Notes: generated from the letters alone by a model not told the origin. Numbered from the stretch's first letter, positions 24,309 to 33,780 are shown. The stretch is 64,000 nt of DNA from Planifilum sp021793745 (GCA_937983105.1 CALKAM010000089.1:1-64000); one strand, 5' to 3'. Numbers and translations: made by a program.

Positions 24309-25502
24309 TCAGCGCGAAGGGGTCGGATGTTCCTTGATCAAGAGGACTGCGATCGTTCCCAACATCGGTCCGGCGGCCAGGGTGAGAAAGCCGAAGAAAA
24401 AGTTCCGGGTGGCGTCGATCACGGTTCCGACGAGCACCGGGGAAAGGAGGGAACCCAGCTGCCAGAGGGTGTTGACCAAACCGATGGCGGTTCCCACCAG
24501 TTCCTTGTCAACCGATTCGCCGACCATGGTGTTCATGATCGGGCTGTAGATATAGGCGGCGATGCCCAGCAGGATCGCCAGCGGATAGATCAGGGATTCG
24601 CTTTGATTGATGCCGAAGGCGATCAAAATCGGTCCGAACAGGCCCAGCAGCAGGGTGAGGAGCCACTTGTGTTTTCCGCCGATCCAATCCGATAAAATTC
24701 CGATCAACGGTTTGCACAGAATGGAGGCGATCCCGAACAGGGACATGATATATCCCGCCTCCACCAGGGAAAGGTTCAGCTCCTGGTTCAGGTAGGAGTT
24801 CGCCCAGGTGGCGGTTCCCCAGGTCGCCCACATGGCGAAGAATCCGGACAGCCCCAGGAGCCGGAAGTTCCGGTTGGACAGCAGCCTTTTCAGGTCTTGA
24901 GAGAAGGGGCGTCCCGCCCGGTTCCCTTCGGCGGGGGGCGTCCGTTCCTTGAGCAGGAAGAAGGCGATCAAAAAACCGATGATGGGAAAAAGTCCGGCCA
25001 CGAAAAAGGCCGTTTGCCAGCCGAACTGTTGGGAAACGGAGGGAACGAAGAGATTGACGGCGGATACCCCCAGGGAAGAAGCGGTCATGAAAAAGCCCAT
25101 CGCCGTGGCGCGGGATCGCTGCCGGAACCAGTCGAAGATGGCCCGGACGCCGGCGGAAAAGACGGCGCCGGATCCCATTCCGGCCAGGATCCGGAGCGCG
25201 AAGCCGACGGCATAATGTTTCACCAGGCCCATTCCGGCGGTGAAGGTTCCCATCACGAGAAAGGATGTCAACAGCACCCGTCGATAACCGAATCGATCGG
25301 TCAGATAGCCGCCGGGCAGCTGTGTCATCACGTAGCCGATATAAAAGGCGGTCATATAACCGCCGGCCTGCGCCGCCGTGATGCTGAGATCCCTGGATGC
25401 GAGGGGAATGATCGGGGGCCATGCCAGGCGGTCCACAAAGGAAAGCAAAAAGGCGGTCCACGCGACAAATAATACGCCAAAGGAGATCCATTGTCTGCCC
25501 AT
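24309..25502 (-). CDS. MFS transporter (ACS / hexuronate-phthalate-type)
   Basis: A 397-residue, 12-span carrier. Near residue 78 it has the GGYLTDRFGYRRVLL loop typical of anion:cation symporters, and near 115-140 GMGSGAVFSAGVRAIFDWF. Such proteins often take up organic acids. ATG 25502 lies seven bases after GGGAGGGG; a longer reading from 25535 adds residues without a ribosome site. Stand-alone gene; no catabolic partner gene adjacent. Confidence 0.85.
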   Translation of the reverse strand: MGRQWISFGVLFVAWTAFLLSFVDRLAWPPIIPLASRDLSITAAQAGGYMTAFYIGYVMTQLPGGYLTDRFGYRRVLLTSFLVMGTFTAGMGLVKHYAVGFALRILAGMGSGAVFSAGVRAIFDWFRQRSRATAMGFFMTASSLGVSAVNLFVPSVSQQFGWQTAFFVAGLFPIIGFLIAFFLLKERTPPAEGNRAGRPFSQDLKRLLSNRNFRLLGLSGFFAMWATWGTATWANSYLNQELNLSLVEAGYIMSLFGIASILCKPLIGILSDWIGGKHKWLLTLLLGLFGPILIAFGINQSESLIYPLAILLGIAAYIYSPIMNTMVGESVDKELVGTAIGLVNTLWQLGSLLSPVLVGTVIDATRNFFFGFLTLAAGPMLGTIAVLLIKEHPTPSR

Positions 25503-25717
25503 GGGCACCCCTCCCGTTGCGGTGATTCCGGCCAACCCCTGATTTCCTTCCTCGTTCTCGAAAACGTTCCATCCTATACTTTAACGGATCGCAGGCGAAT
25601 TCGGTAGTGTTCACATCGGAATTACAATTTTTCCTTCCCGTCGGAAAGGGAATGTTTCCGCCATAACGGGCAACAATGGAGAGCGAAGCATTTTCGATTT
25701 TGCAAAGGAGGATCAGC

Positions 25718-26073
25718 ATGGAGCCGTCGATGATTCATGAGCGCTCAGAGAGTACAAGGAGGGGATCGGGCACTTTGAACAGGAATTGCCCGAGGTGGCC
25801 GCGGAGTACAACCGATTCACGGAAGCCTGTTTTGCCGAGGGGGAGCTTTCCCGGCAGGTGAAGCACCTGATCGGTCTCGCCCTGGGCGTTTACACCAACG
25901 ATGAATACTGCATCATTTATCATACGAAGGGGGCGGTGGATCAAGGGGCCACCGACCGGCAAATCATGGAGGCGGCCGCCGTCTCCGGTGCTTTCGGGGG
26001 CGGAGCCGCCATGTCTCAGGCGGTCACCCTGGTCCGGGAAGCGATTCAAGCGTTCCGGAATGCCGCCCATTGA
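25718..26073 (+). pseudogene. Carboxymuconolactone-decarboxylase-family gene with early frameshift
   Basis: A very good ribosome site (AAAGGAGG, 25704-25711) precedes ATG 25718, but after eight codons (MEPSMIHE) the protein-like text continues one frame over: ALREYKEGIGHFEQELPEVA, then the AhpD/CMD core with ELSRQVKHLIGLALG, and the redox motif EYCIIYH (ExxCxxxH) near residue 75. Loss of a single G near 25740 explains it. An in-frame TGA directly before ALREYKEG prevents reading from upstream in that frame. Either a pseudogene or a one-base sequence error; a weak product from TTG 25786 is possible. Confidence 0.7.
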
Positions 26074-26149
26074 TGTTCTCGCCTCCCTTCCCGATCCTCG
26101 AGCGAAGTGGGCGCTTGATGAGAATCGGAGGGAAAGAATCCTTGCTTTC

Positions 26150-26183
26150 CATCCTTCTCTTTTGCGGAGAGGGATGTTTTTTT
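26150..26183 (+). terminator. Intrinsic terminator after the CMD-family gene
   Basis: CATCC.TCTC pairs with GAGA.GGATG (26150-26176), followed by seven T's. The rest of the 26074-26432 gap shows nothing recognisable. Confidence 0.75.
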
Positions 26184-26432
26184 GCTCAACGGGGGCAATG
26201 GGTGAAGGGCACGCCGCCTGAAAAGGGGGCCGAGGGACCCTTCGATCAGCGCCGGACAAGGTGGAGGCCGAGCTTGTTGCAGAAAAACAGGACAATCGGG
26301 GTTGGTTATCGAACTTTCCTTCAATGCGGATTCGATCAAGGAATAAGCTTTTGAATGAGGGTCTGATCGGCGATGTTTCGCCTTGATCCGATCCGTAATA
26401 GGAAGGCATGGCAGAAATGGAGGAGGGTTTCC

Positions 26433-28229
26433 ATGGCAGCAACATATGCGATGACATGGGATCTGGATGTCTTCTTTCCCGGCGGGAGCAGCTCCCCGGA
26501 ATTCCGCCAATTCGTCGAGGAGCTGAACCGGGATATCGGAAATCTGGAGCAGCGAATCGATGCATTGGATTCCGCCCAGGGGAAGGAGCGGCCTGAGAAG
26601 TGGGGCGATCTGATCGACCATGTCCAGGAATTGGGCAAGCGATTGCGGCAGGCGGGAGCCTTCGTCAACTGCTTGACGGCCCAAAATGTCAAGGACGAAC
26701 AGGCCAAACTGCTGCGGGGGCGGCTGACCCAGCTGGGCGCTTCCTTCGGGGCGGCCATGACCCAGCTGGAACGCAAGATTTTGGACACGCCCGAGAACGA
26801 ATGGCGGGAGCTGATCAACCACCCGCGGCTTCAGCCGGTCGCCTTTTCCCTGGAGGAGCGCCGTCGGCGGGCCGCCGAGCAGCTGCCGCCGGAACAGGAG
26901 GTCCTGGTGGGCGATCTGGCGGTGGACGGGTATCACGCCTGGTGGGAGCTGTACAATACCGTGGTGGGACGGATCACCATCCCCTTCGAGGAGGATGGCG
27001 AGGTCAAAAGGCTTTCCGTCGGTCAAGCCCGGAACAAGTTTTCCAGTGAGGACGGGCAGGTGCGGAAGACGGTCTTTGAAGAGTGGCAGAAGGCTTGGCA
27101 GGAGCATGCCGATCTCTGCGCTTCCGCCCTCAATCACCTCGGCGGATTCCGGCTCAACTTGTACCGCCACCGCGGATGGGATTCGGTGCTGAAGGAGCCC
27201 CTGGACAACAACCGGATGACCCGGGAGACCCTGGAGACGATGTGGGGGGTGATCGACGAAAACAAGGAGCGGTTGATCCCCTACTTCGAGCGAAAGGCGA
27301 AACTCCTCGGCCTGGATGCGCTCCGCTGGTGTGACCTGGATGCTCCCCTGCCGGGCGGGGAGAAGTCGGTCAGTTACGATGAAGCGGCCGACTTCATCAT
27401 CGAGCAGTTCGGCCGGTTTGATCCGGGGTTGGCCGATTTCGCCCGGACGGCCTTTGAAAACCGGTGGATCGAAGCGGAGGATCGGCCCAACAAGCGGCCG
27501 GGCGGGTTCTGCACGACCTTTCCGGTGAGCGGCCAGTCCCGGATTTTCATGACCTTCGGAGGAACGACCGGAAACATTTCCACCCTGGCCCACGAGCTGG
27601 GGCATGCCTACCACCAGCAGGTGATGGGGGATTTGCCCTACTGGTCCCAGCTGTATGCGATGAACGTGGCCGAAACCGCCTCCACCTTTGCGGAGATGAT
27701 CGTCACCGATGCGGCGATTCGCCACGCCTCCTCCGACGCGGAACGTCTCGGGCTGCTGGAGGAAAAGTTGCAACGGGCTGCCGCCTTTTTCATGGACATC
27801 CGTGCCCGGTTCCTGTTTGAAACCCGCTTTTATGAGGAGCGAAAAGATGGCCCCGTCAGCGTGGACCGCTTGAATCAGCTGATGGTGGACGCTCAGCGGG
27901 AGGCCTTTGCCGATGCGATGGCCGATTACGATCCCACGTTCTGGGCCTCCAAGCTGCACTTCTACATCACCGGCCAACCCTTCTACAACTTCCCCTACAC
28001 CTTCGGCTTTCTGTTCAGCGCCGGCATCTACGGGCGGGCGAAGGAGGATGGGGCGGCCTTTGCCGCGAAGTACGCGGATCTGCTCCGGGATACCGGCCGC
28101 ATGACCGTGGAGGATTTGGCCGCCCGCCATCTCGGGGTGGATTTGCGGCGCCCGGACTTTTGGCAGAGCGCGGTGGACCAGGTTCTCTCCGATGTGGATC
28201 AGTTTCTGCGCCTGTCGGAAAAGGCGTGA
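26433..28229 (+). CDS. M3 family oligoendopeptidase (PepF-like)
   Basis: A 598-residue zinc metallopeptidase that cleaves oligopeptides in the cytosol. The gluzincin motif HELGH is at residues 387-391, with a third ligand Glu further on in ETASTFAEM, and the M3 end motif around FYNFPYTFGFLFSAGIY. The N-terminal 190 residues are the coiled-coil helical domain of the PepF group. ATG 26433 follows GGAGGAGGG. No signal peptide. A single-gene unit, followed by a long inverted repeat and a terminator. Confidence 0.93.
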   Translation: MAATYAMTWDLDVFFPGGSSSPEFRQFVEELNRDIGNLEQRIDALDSAQGKERPEKWGDLIDHVQELGKRLRQAGAFVNCLTAQNVKDEQAKLLRGRLTQLGASFGAAMTQLERKILDTPENEWRELINHPRLQPVAFSLEERRRRAAEQLPPEQEVLVGDLAVDGYHAWWELYNTVVGRITIPFEEDGEVKRLSVGQARNKFSSEDGQVRKTVFEEWQKAWQEHADLCASALNHLGGFRLNLYRHRGWDSVLKEPLDNNRMTRETLETMWGVIDENKERLIPYFERKAKLLGLDALRWCDLDAPLPGGEKSVSYDEAADFIIEQFGRFDPGLADFARTAFENRWIEAEDRPNKRPGGFCTTFPVSGQSRIFMTFGGTTGNISTLAHELGHAYHQQVMGDLPYWSQLYAMNVAETASTFAEMIVTDAAIRHASSDAERLGLLEEKLQRAAAFFMDIRARFLFETRFYEERKDGPVSVDRLNQLMVDAQREAFADAMADYDPTFWASKLHFYITGQPFYNFPYTFGFLFSAGIYGRAKEDGAAFAAKYADLLRDTGRMTVEDLAARHLGVDLRRPDFWQSAVDQVLSDVDQFLRLSEKA

Positions 28230-28275
28230 CGGTCCCGAACCCCGTGAGGCGAGGACCAGCGGAATGGATTAAAAC

Positions 28276-28337
28276 CGGAAGCGCTTTTACGCCGGGAGAC
28301 ATGTCGCCGGCATGGAACCCGGGCAAAAGCGCTTCCG
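28276..28337 (+). repeat. Dispersed stem-loop element, copy E (perfect 13-bp arms)
   Basis: CGGAAGCGCTTTT (28276-28288) is the exact inverted repeat of AAAAGCGCTTCCG (28325-28337). The loop has CGCCGGGAGACATGTC then GGCATGGAA, alignable with the loop of copy A with a few changes and one indel. A terminator hairpin follows at once. Confidence 0.65.
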
Positions 28338-28340
28338 ACT

Positions 28341-28363
28341 CCCGGCTTCGGCCGGGTTTTTTT
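28341..28363 (+). terminator. Intrinsic terminator
   Basis: CCCGGC-TTCG-GCCGGG with seven T's, 3 bases after copy E and 112 bases after the peptidase stop. Between here and the next promoter (28364-28608) nothing was recognised. Confidence 0.85.
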
Positions 28364-28608
28364 ATGCCACCGGGAATTCCCTTCATCGGGTGCAGGGGGG
28401 ATAGCGAGGCGGGGAATTCGGCTTCCTTCCGGGGACCGGCACCGGGAGGCGAAGGGGCTCGCCGGGCATTTCCTTGAAAGTTTTATGGATCGGTTTGATT
28501 CAAGAGGGGATCAGGGGACGGTGCGGCGGGTGAAGGTCCGACAAAGGCAATCCCATGTCCTTCGACAACTAAAGGAAATACTTCATTTTCCCCGGACGCT
28601 GACAAGTT

Positions 28609-28637
28609 TTGAAACATCTATAAATCTTTGTTATCCT
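28609..28637 (+). promoter_or_regulatory. Sigma-A promoter of the kamA-like gene
   Basis: -35 TTGAAA (28609-28614), 17-bp spacer, -10 TATCCT (28632-28637), 36 bases before the ATG. Confidence 0.65.
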
Positions 28638-28672
28638 GAATGAGAATCACATCACAAAAAGGGGGTAGGGCG

Positions 28673-29788
28673 ATGCCGCGCTATATTACGGACATTCGCA
28701 AAATCGAGACAATTCCTGAAGAAGAGCGCGAGAAATTGACGCCGATCACGGATAAGTTCGTGTTTCGGGTAAACGACTACTACCTCTCTCTGATCAACTG
28801 GGACGATCCCGATGACCCGATCCGCAAGTTGATCATTCCCAACGAGCGGGAATTGGACGAGTACGGGCGCTGGGACGCCTCGGAAGAGCACCTCAACTAT
28901 GCGGCTCCGGGTTGTCAGCATAAATATACGACCACGGCCCTGCTTTTGGTGTCCGAAGTTTGCGGTGCCTATTGCCGTTTCTGCTTCCGGAAGCGGCTGT
29001 TCCGCAACGATGTGCACGAAGCATCGCTGAACATCGACCCGGGACTGGAATATATCTCGAAAAATCCGCAGATCAACAACGTGCTGCTCACCGGCGGCGA
29101 TTCGCTGATCCTCGGAACCAAAAAGATCCGCTCCATTCTCCAGCGGTTGCGGGAAATTCCCCATGTGAAGATCATCCGTTTCGGTTCCAAACTGCCGGCC
29201 TTCAACCCGATGCGCATTTATGAAGACGAGGAGCTGTTGGAGACCTTGTCCGAATACTCCCGCCCGGATGCGCGCATCCATGTGATGGCCCACTTCAACC
29301 ACCCCCGGGAGCTGACTGAACACGCTTACCGGGCGATCAACGCACTCCAGCGGGCCGGCGTGATCCTGGTCAACCAGACTCCGGTGCTTCGCGGTATCAA
29401 CGATGATCCGAAGGTGCTCGCGGAGCTCCTGGACAAACTCTCCTGGGCGGGCGTCACCCCCTACTATTTCTTCCAGAACCGCCCGGTGGCCGGGAATGCC
29501 GATTTCGTCATCCCCTTCAAGGAGCAGTACCGGATCATCGAGGAGGCGAAGGCGCGCACCTCGGGCCTTGGAAAACGGGTCCGCTATGTGATGAGCCACT
29601 CCTCCGGAAAGATCGAGATTCTGGCGGTGGAGGGAGACAAGATTTACCTCAAGTACCATCAGGCCCGCCATCCGGACTACTACGGCCACTTCATGGTATT
29701 GGATTGTCCGGATGATGCCGCCTGGTTCGACGATCTCCCGGGTGCTGACAAGATCCTGGAGGCCCAGAAGCGGGACGCGTCGGCCTGA
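28673..29788 (+). CDS. KamA-family radical SAM protein (lysine 2,3-aminomutase-like)
   Basis: A 371-residue radical SAM enzyme. The 4Fe-4S motif CGAYCRFC gives Cys97, Cys101 and Cys104; LLTGGDSLIL and RFGSKLPAFNPMRI follow the KamA plan. The usual PLP-lysine glycine loop of true lysine 2,3-aminomutases (PGGGGK) is replaced by SHSSGKIE near residue 305, so the lysine is kept but the loop differs; the substrate may not be lysine. Homologues of this form occur widely in spore-formers. GGGGGTAGGG precedes the ATG. Single-gene unit. Confidence 0.85.
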   Translation: MPRYITDIRKIETIPEEEREKLTPITDKFVFRVNDYYLSLINWDDPDDPIRKLIIPNERELDEYGRWDASEEHLNYAAPGCQHKYTTTALLLVSEVCGAYCRFCFRKRLFRNDVHEASLNIDPGLEYISKNPQINNVLLTGGDSLILGTKKIRSILQRLREIPHVKIIRFGSKLPAFNPMRIYEDEELLETLSEYSRPDARIHVMAHFNHPRELTEHAYRAINALQRAGVILVNQTPVLRGINDDPKVLAELLDKLSWAGVTPYYFFQNRPVAGNADFVIPFKEQYRIIEEAKARTSGLGKRVRYVMSHSSGKIEILAVEGDKIYLKYHQARHPDYYGHFMVLDCPDDAAWFDDLPGADKILEAQKRDASA

Positions 29789-30285
29789 ACCGGCCGCCGG
29801 CTGAGACGCCGGTCCGCTTGATCAAAGATTTCGCACGATGTCGGATGCCCCTTCAGGCAAGCCTGAGGGGGCCGTCACAGCCATCTCACCGGTGTCCCTA
29901 TGGGATGCCGGTTTCTATTTGTGTCCGCAAATCGGTGTCTGCCGTCGATCCGCAGAGGCCCGGCCAGACGCCAGTCGCTTTCGGCGGGAAAGGAAACCGT
30001 TTCGGCCGGGAGGAAAATTCTGAAACAAGGAAAGTCCCGCTGAAGGTCGAATAGATAGTAGAGGGTGGGGACAGGTAGAGAGCTCGGCGGATGAAAGGGA
30101 ATCCGGATCCAACCGGTTTTCTTTTTTGTTCACAGGAAAAACTGAGGTTTGAGAGGGCTGTCGGAACGCCGAGGCGCTTACGGGATCTTTCGCCGAGCGA
30201 AGCCATATCCCGAGCATTTTCCGGAGATCGGATCGGAACGGTCCCCATCCGATGATGGAACCAGGTTCAAGAGGAGGACAGAGGC
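29789..30285. other. Gene-free stretch of about 500 bp
   Basis: Holds a hairpin without T-run (CCCCTTCAGGC-AA-GCCTGAGGGG, 29848-29870), and near 30190 TTTCGCCGAGCGA, identical to 13 bases of the loop of the dispersed element copy A, which may be a remnant. No convincing ORF on either strand. Confidence 0.4.
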
Positions 30286-31896
30286 GTGGATCTGTTGGAG
30301 AGTTTTCTGACCGTCGAAGCAATCGTTCTGTTCATCGTGGTCATCGCACCCGTGGTTGCAATCCTTTACCTCTATTTTTATGATCGCCGGCAGAAACAAC
30401 ACTCGGTTCTCCGCAACTATCCGCTGCTCGGCAAGGTCCGCTACTTCTTGGAGATGATCGGCCCGGAGCTGAGGCAATACCTCTTTGACAGCGATAACGA
30501 GGCGAAGCCCTTTTCCCGTGAAGAATACGGACACATCGTCAAGCGCTCCAAATACGTCCGGGGCGTCATCGGATTCGGATCGAAACGGGAATTCGAAAAG
30601 CCGGGCTACTTCATCCGCAACGCCATGTTTCCCCGGCAGCTGGAGGAAATGAAGTTTGATCGGGAGACGATGGTGTCCACCTATAAGTATGTGTTGCTTC
30701 GGGAAGGATTGTTCTCCCGAAAAGAAACCCGGGTGAAGGACGAACTGTGCGCCTACCTACTGGATGAATCCGATGCGGTCGTGATCGGGGAGCGCTGTCG
30801 CCATCCCTTCGTTCTACGGGGACTGATCGGGATGTCGGGGATGAGTTATGGCTCCTTGGGCTCCCACGCCATCTCCGCCCTGTCGATCGGTTTGGATAGG
30901 GCCCGGGGAGCGTGGATGAATACCGGCGAAGGGGGAGTCTCCCCTTACCATCTGAAAAGCGACGTGGACCTGATCATGCAGATCGGCCCCGGATTGTTCG
31001 GCGTGCGGGACCAGGAGGGGCGCTTCGACTGGGCGGAGTTGAAGAGAAAGGCGGAGATCCCCCAGGTGAAGGCCTTTGAGTTGAAGCTGGGACAGGGGGC
31101 CAAGATCCGGGGGGGACATATCGATGCCGAGAAGGTGACGCCGGAGATTGCCGCGATCCGCAAGGTGGAGCCGTACAAGTCGATCGACAGCCCCAACCGG
31201 TTTCGGGAGTTCCACGACGTACCGTCGATGGTCGATTTCATCGAGCGCATCCGCGAAGAGACGGGGAAGCCGGTCGGCATCAAGATCGTCGTCGGGGGCA
31301 CCGACTCCCTGGAGGAGCTGGCGTCTTACATGAAAGAAACGGGAAAGGGGCCCGACTTCATCACGGTGGACGGCGGAGAAGGGGGTACCGGCGCCTCCTA
31401 TCAGGAGCTGGCGGACAGCGTCGGGTTGCCGATCCAATCCGCCCTGATGATCGCCGATGCCACCCTGCGGCGCTTCGGCGTGCGCGATCGGGTCAAAATC
31501 ATCGCTTCAGGCAAGCTCTTCTCCCCGGACCGGATCGCCGTCGCCCTGGCCATGGGGGCCGATTTGATCCAAATCGCCCGGGGTTTCATGATCGCCGTCG
31601 GTTGTATCCAGGCCCTCAAGTGCCATTCCAATGACTGCCCCGTCGGTGTGGCGACGACGGATCCGAAGCTGCAACAGGCCTTGGTGATCGAGGAAAAATG
31701 TTACCGGGTGACCAACTATGTCGTTTCCCTGCGTCAGGGACTGTTCCGCGTCGCGGCGGCTGCGGGGGTGGATTCGCCCGTCCGGTTGACGCCCAAGCAC
31801 GTCGTTTACAAGGATGACAAGGGGGTTGTTTGGTCCCTGGAGGAGATTTACCAGTCGATTTACACCAAGGTGGGCTCCGATCTCCCGACCGCCTGA
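30286..31896 (+). CDS. FMN-binding glutamate synthase family protein (YerD-like)
   Basis: A 536-residue protein with an N-terminal membrane anchor (residues 12-32, VLFIVVIAPVVAILYLYFY) and the FMN-binding, Fe-S-containing central domain of glutamate synthase: MSGMSYGSLG, NTGEGGVSPYH, ELKLGQGAKIRGGHI, TVDGGEGGTGASY and CHSNDCPVGVATTDP, the last with the cluster cysteines. It lacks the glutaminase domain, so it is not a complete GltB; the true reaction is not established. The GTG start lies after AAGAGGAGG. Confidence 0.87.
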   Translation: MDLLESFLTVEAIVLFIVVIAPVVAILYLYFYDRRQKQHSVLRNYPLLGKVRYFLEMIGPELRQYLFDSDNEAKPFSREEYGHIVKRSKYVRGVIGFGSKREFEKPGYFIRNAMFPRQLEEMKFDRETMVSTYKYVLLREGLFSRKETRVKDELCAYLLDESDAVVIGERCRHPFVLRGLIGMSGMSYGSLGSHAISALSIGLDRARGAWMNTGEGGVSPYHLKSDVDLIMQIGPGLFGVRDQEGRFDWAELKRKAEIPQVKAFELKLGQGAKIRGGHIDAEKVTPEIAAIRKVEPYKSIDSPNRFREFHDVPSMVDFIERIREETGKPVGIKIVVGGTDSLEELASYMKETGKGPDFITVDGGEGGTGASYQELADSVGLPIQSALMIADATLRRFGVRDRVKIIASGKLFSPDRIAVALAMGADLIQIARGFMIAVGCIQALKCHSNDCPVGVATTDPKLQQALVIEEKCYRVTNYVVSLRQGLFRVAAAAGVDSPVRLTPKHVVYKDDKGVVWSLEEIYQSIYTKVGSDLPTA

Positions 31897-31979
31897 CAAA
31901 GCGGCCTATCTCCAAACGTTCAACCGTTCCGCCGGCTCGACAAAGGCGGCGGACATAGCGCGCATTCTGGCCTGGACCA

Positions 31980-32225
31980 ATGATGCGAGCTGACGTCATT
32001 GTCGTCGATCCGCCGCGAAAGGGGTGCGACCGGCGGCTTTTGGACGCCGTTTTTACGATGGCACCGGAGCGGCTGGTATATGTTTCTTGCAACCCGGCCA
32101 CATTGGCCCGGGATTTGAAGCATCTGGCCGCTCACGGGTATGCGGTGCAAGAAGTCCAGCCGGTGGACATGTTTCCGCAAACGGTCCACCTGGAGTGCGT
32201 CGTTTGGATGTCAAAAGAAAAATAG
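31980..32225 (+). pseudogene. C-terminal fragment of a 23S rRNA (uracil-5)-methyltransferase (RlmCD/RumA type)
   Basis: About 80 residues with the unmistakable end of the TrmA/RumA family: VIVVDPPRKGCDRRLLDAV (motif IV), VYVSCNPATLARDL with the catalytic-region cysteine, and the tail MFPQTVHLECVVWM. The TRAM, Fe-S and SAM-binding parts (about 380 residues) are absent upstream. The fragment itself has no stop or frameshift, so it could be a recent truncation. It sits in a stretch that turns AT-rich just after it, a possible rearrangement joint. Confidence 0.8.
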
Positions 32226-32243
32226 CGACATATGTTTAAAGTA

Positions 32244-32272
32244 TTGTTAATAAATAATTTCGAATTTATAAT
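32244..32272 (+). promoter_or_regulatory. Sigma-A promoter upstream of the hydrolase gene
   Basis: -35 TTGTTA (32244-32249), 17-bp spacer, -10 TATAAT (32267-32272); the leader to the ATG is about 165 nt. Confidence 0.65.
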
Positions 32273-32441
32273 GAAAAGTGTTGTAATAGGGAAGGATTCT
32301 CGGAGGCAAGTCCATATCTTATTTGTCCATCGTAGGAAGCGGTCAGGTTCATTGCGGATTGGCGGATTGAGATGGTGCGGGCGGATGGATGTGAAGATGA
32401 AGCGGATGGTTTGTCAAATGCCGAGATCAAGGTGATGTGCG

Positions 32442-33341
32442 ATGGGTTTTTCAAGGATGGATTGTCAGTTTCCAAGCCATGGCGATAAATGTTCCGCTTG
32501 GCTTTACTTGCCGGACGGCGCGGTTAAGCCCCCGCTGGTTGTTATGGCCCATGGTTTCGGGGGATTGAAAAACTGCGGATTGGAACCGTATGCTGAATTG
32601 TTCGCCGAACACGGATTGGCCGTTTTGCTGTTTGATTACCGGGGATTTGGGGAAAGTGAAGGCACCCCAAGGCAGTTGATTTCTCCGCGGCGGCACGTGG
32701 AGGACTATCATGCCGCCGTGGCCTGGGCGCGGGGGCTGAAAGATATCCATTCCGAAAAGATCGCGCTGTGGGGGACCTCTTTCAGCGGCGGCCACGCCAT
32801 TGTGGCGGCAGCCCAGGATCCGAAGATCGCCGCCATTTCCATTCAAGTCCCGTTTGTTTCCGGGATAGCCAGTGCTACTCCGATCGTGATTCAGAACGGT
32901 CCGAAATACTTTTTCAAAGCCGCTTTCTCGGCATTCAGAGACCTTTGGCGGGCCGCAACGGCACGGGAACCTTACTTGGTCCAGGTTTATGGCGCGCCCG
33001 ATGAGTTTGCCATATTAAACTCCCATGATACCAAAGCCGGATATGAATCCCTGATCCCTCCGGGGCTTGAGGTGGAGAATGCAACGCCGGCCCGCATTTT
33101 TCTGACCTTGGTCTTATACCGTCCATTAAGTGTGGCCGGCAGGGTAAAATGCCCGGTGCTTGTCATCGCAGGGGAGCACGACTCGTTAATTCCCATCAAG
33201 TCCGTCAAAAAGGCGGCGGCGAAAATGAAGCGGATTGAGTTGATGTCCCTTCCCATCGGTCATTTCGAACCCTATTTGGGCGAAACATTCAACCAAGTGT
33301 CGAAAAAGCAGCTGGACTTTCTGAAAACCCATTTGTTATGA
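32442..33341 (+). CDS. Alpha/beta hydrolase
   Basis: A 299-residue hydrolase of the dienelactone-hydrolase/YcjY-like group: the oxyanion segment MAHGFGG near residue 35, FDYRGFGESEG near 68, nucleophile Ser in GTSFSGGHA near residue 113, acid residue in AGEHDSLIP, and the last His in IGHFEPY. Substrate unknown. Base composition is slightly lower in GC than its neighbours, and it lies between two gene fragments, which fits an acquired segment (inference). ATG 32442 follows AAGGTGAT. Confidence 0.85.
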   Translation: MGFSRMDCQFPSHGDKCSAWLYLPDGAVKPPLVVMAHGFGGLKNCGLEPYAELFAEHGLAVLLFDYRGFGESEGTPRQLISPRRHVEDYHAAVAWARGLKDIHSEKIALWGTSFSGGHAIVAAAQDPKIAAISIQVPFVSGIASATPIVIQNGPKYFFKAAFSAFRDLWRAATAREPYLVQVYGAPDEFAILNSHDTKAGYESLIPPGLEVENATPARIFLTLVLYRPLSVAGRVKCPVLVIAGEHDSLIPIKSVKKAAAKMKRIELMSLPIGHFEPYLGETFNQVSKKQLDFLKTHLL

Positions 33342-33364
33342 AATGATTGTGCAGAAATTTTCTC

Positions 33365-33780
33365 GGATGAGGCGCGCTTCCAGGGCGCTCGACACGGTTT
33401 ACCGGCCTTCATCTTGAACACTTCCGCTTCTTCCGTTTCTTTTTCGAACAGGCTGTGCAGCGCCTGATCGGCGGTGATGGTTACAAAGGCGGGCTGTTTG
33501 ATGTGGGTGGAGATCCATTCCGGCTTTTTGTTCGTCTTAAGAAACAGTCCAAGAAGCGTTGAAGCCATTGCTCCTTGATCGTCAAGGTCGGGGCGAGAAT
33601 GATCGTCGGCTTGTTTACGCGCAGCATCACCTCCAGCCCGAGGACGGCCTTTCCGGAACCGGGCGGGGCGACCAGGTGCAGTTGTCCGTTTTCCAGATGG
33701 CGATCCAGATGTTCCAACACCCATCTCTGGTAGTTTCTTCAAGGATGGATGAAAGAGATGTGATCGGGAAATCGCTGCAT
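33365..33780 (-). pseudogene. N-terminal remnant of a DEAD/DEAH-type helicase
   Basis: From ATG 33780 the text MQRFPDHISFIHP is cut by TGA at codon 14, then RNYQRWVLEHLDRHLENGQL and a Walker A segment APPGSGKAVLGLEVM, where the usual Thr after Lys is Ala. After a frameshift near 33550 it goes on with KKPEWISTHIKQPAFVTITAD and fades out near 33365. The remaining helicase domains are absent. Nonsense codon, frameshift and truncation together show a dead gene. Confidence 0.75.

Noticed and set aside
26046..28130. A 694-codon open frame on the minus strand opposite the M3 peptidase gene
   Set aside because: It is antisense to a clear peptidase; high-GC third positions keep the opposite frame open. 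The translated text is rich in His, Pro, Gly and Arg, with no family pattern and no ribosome site.
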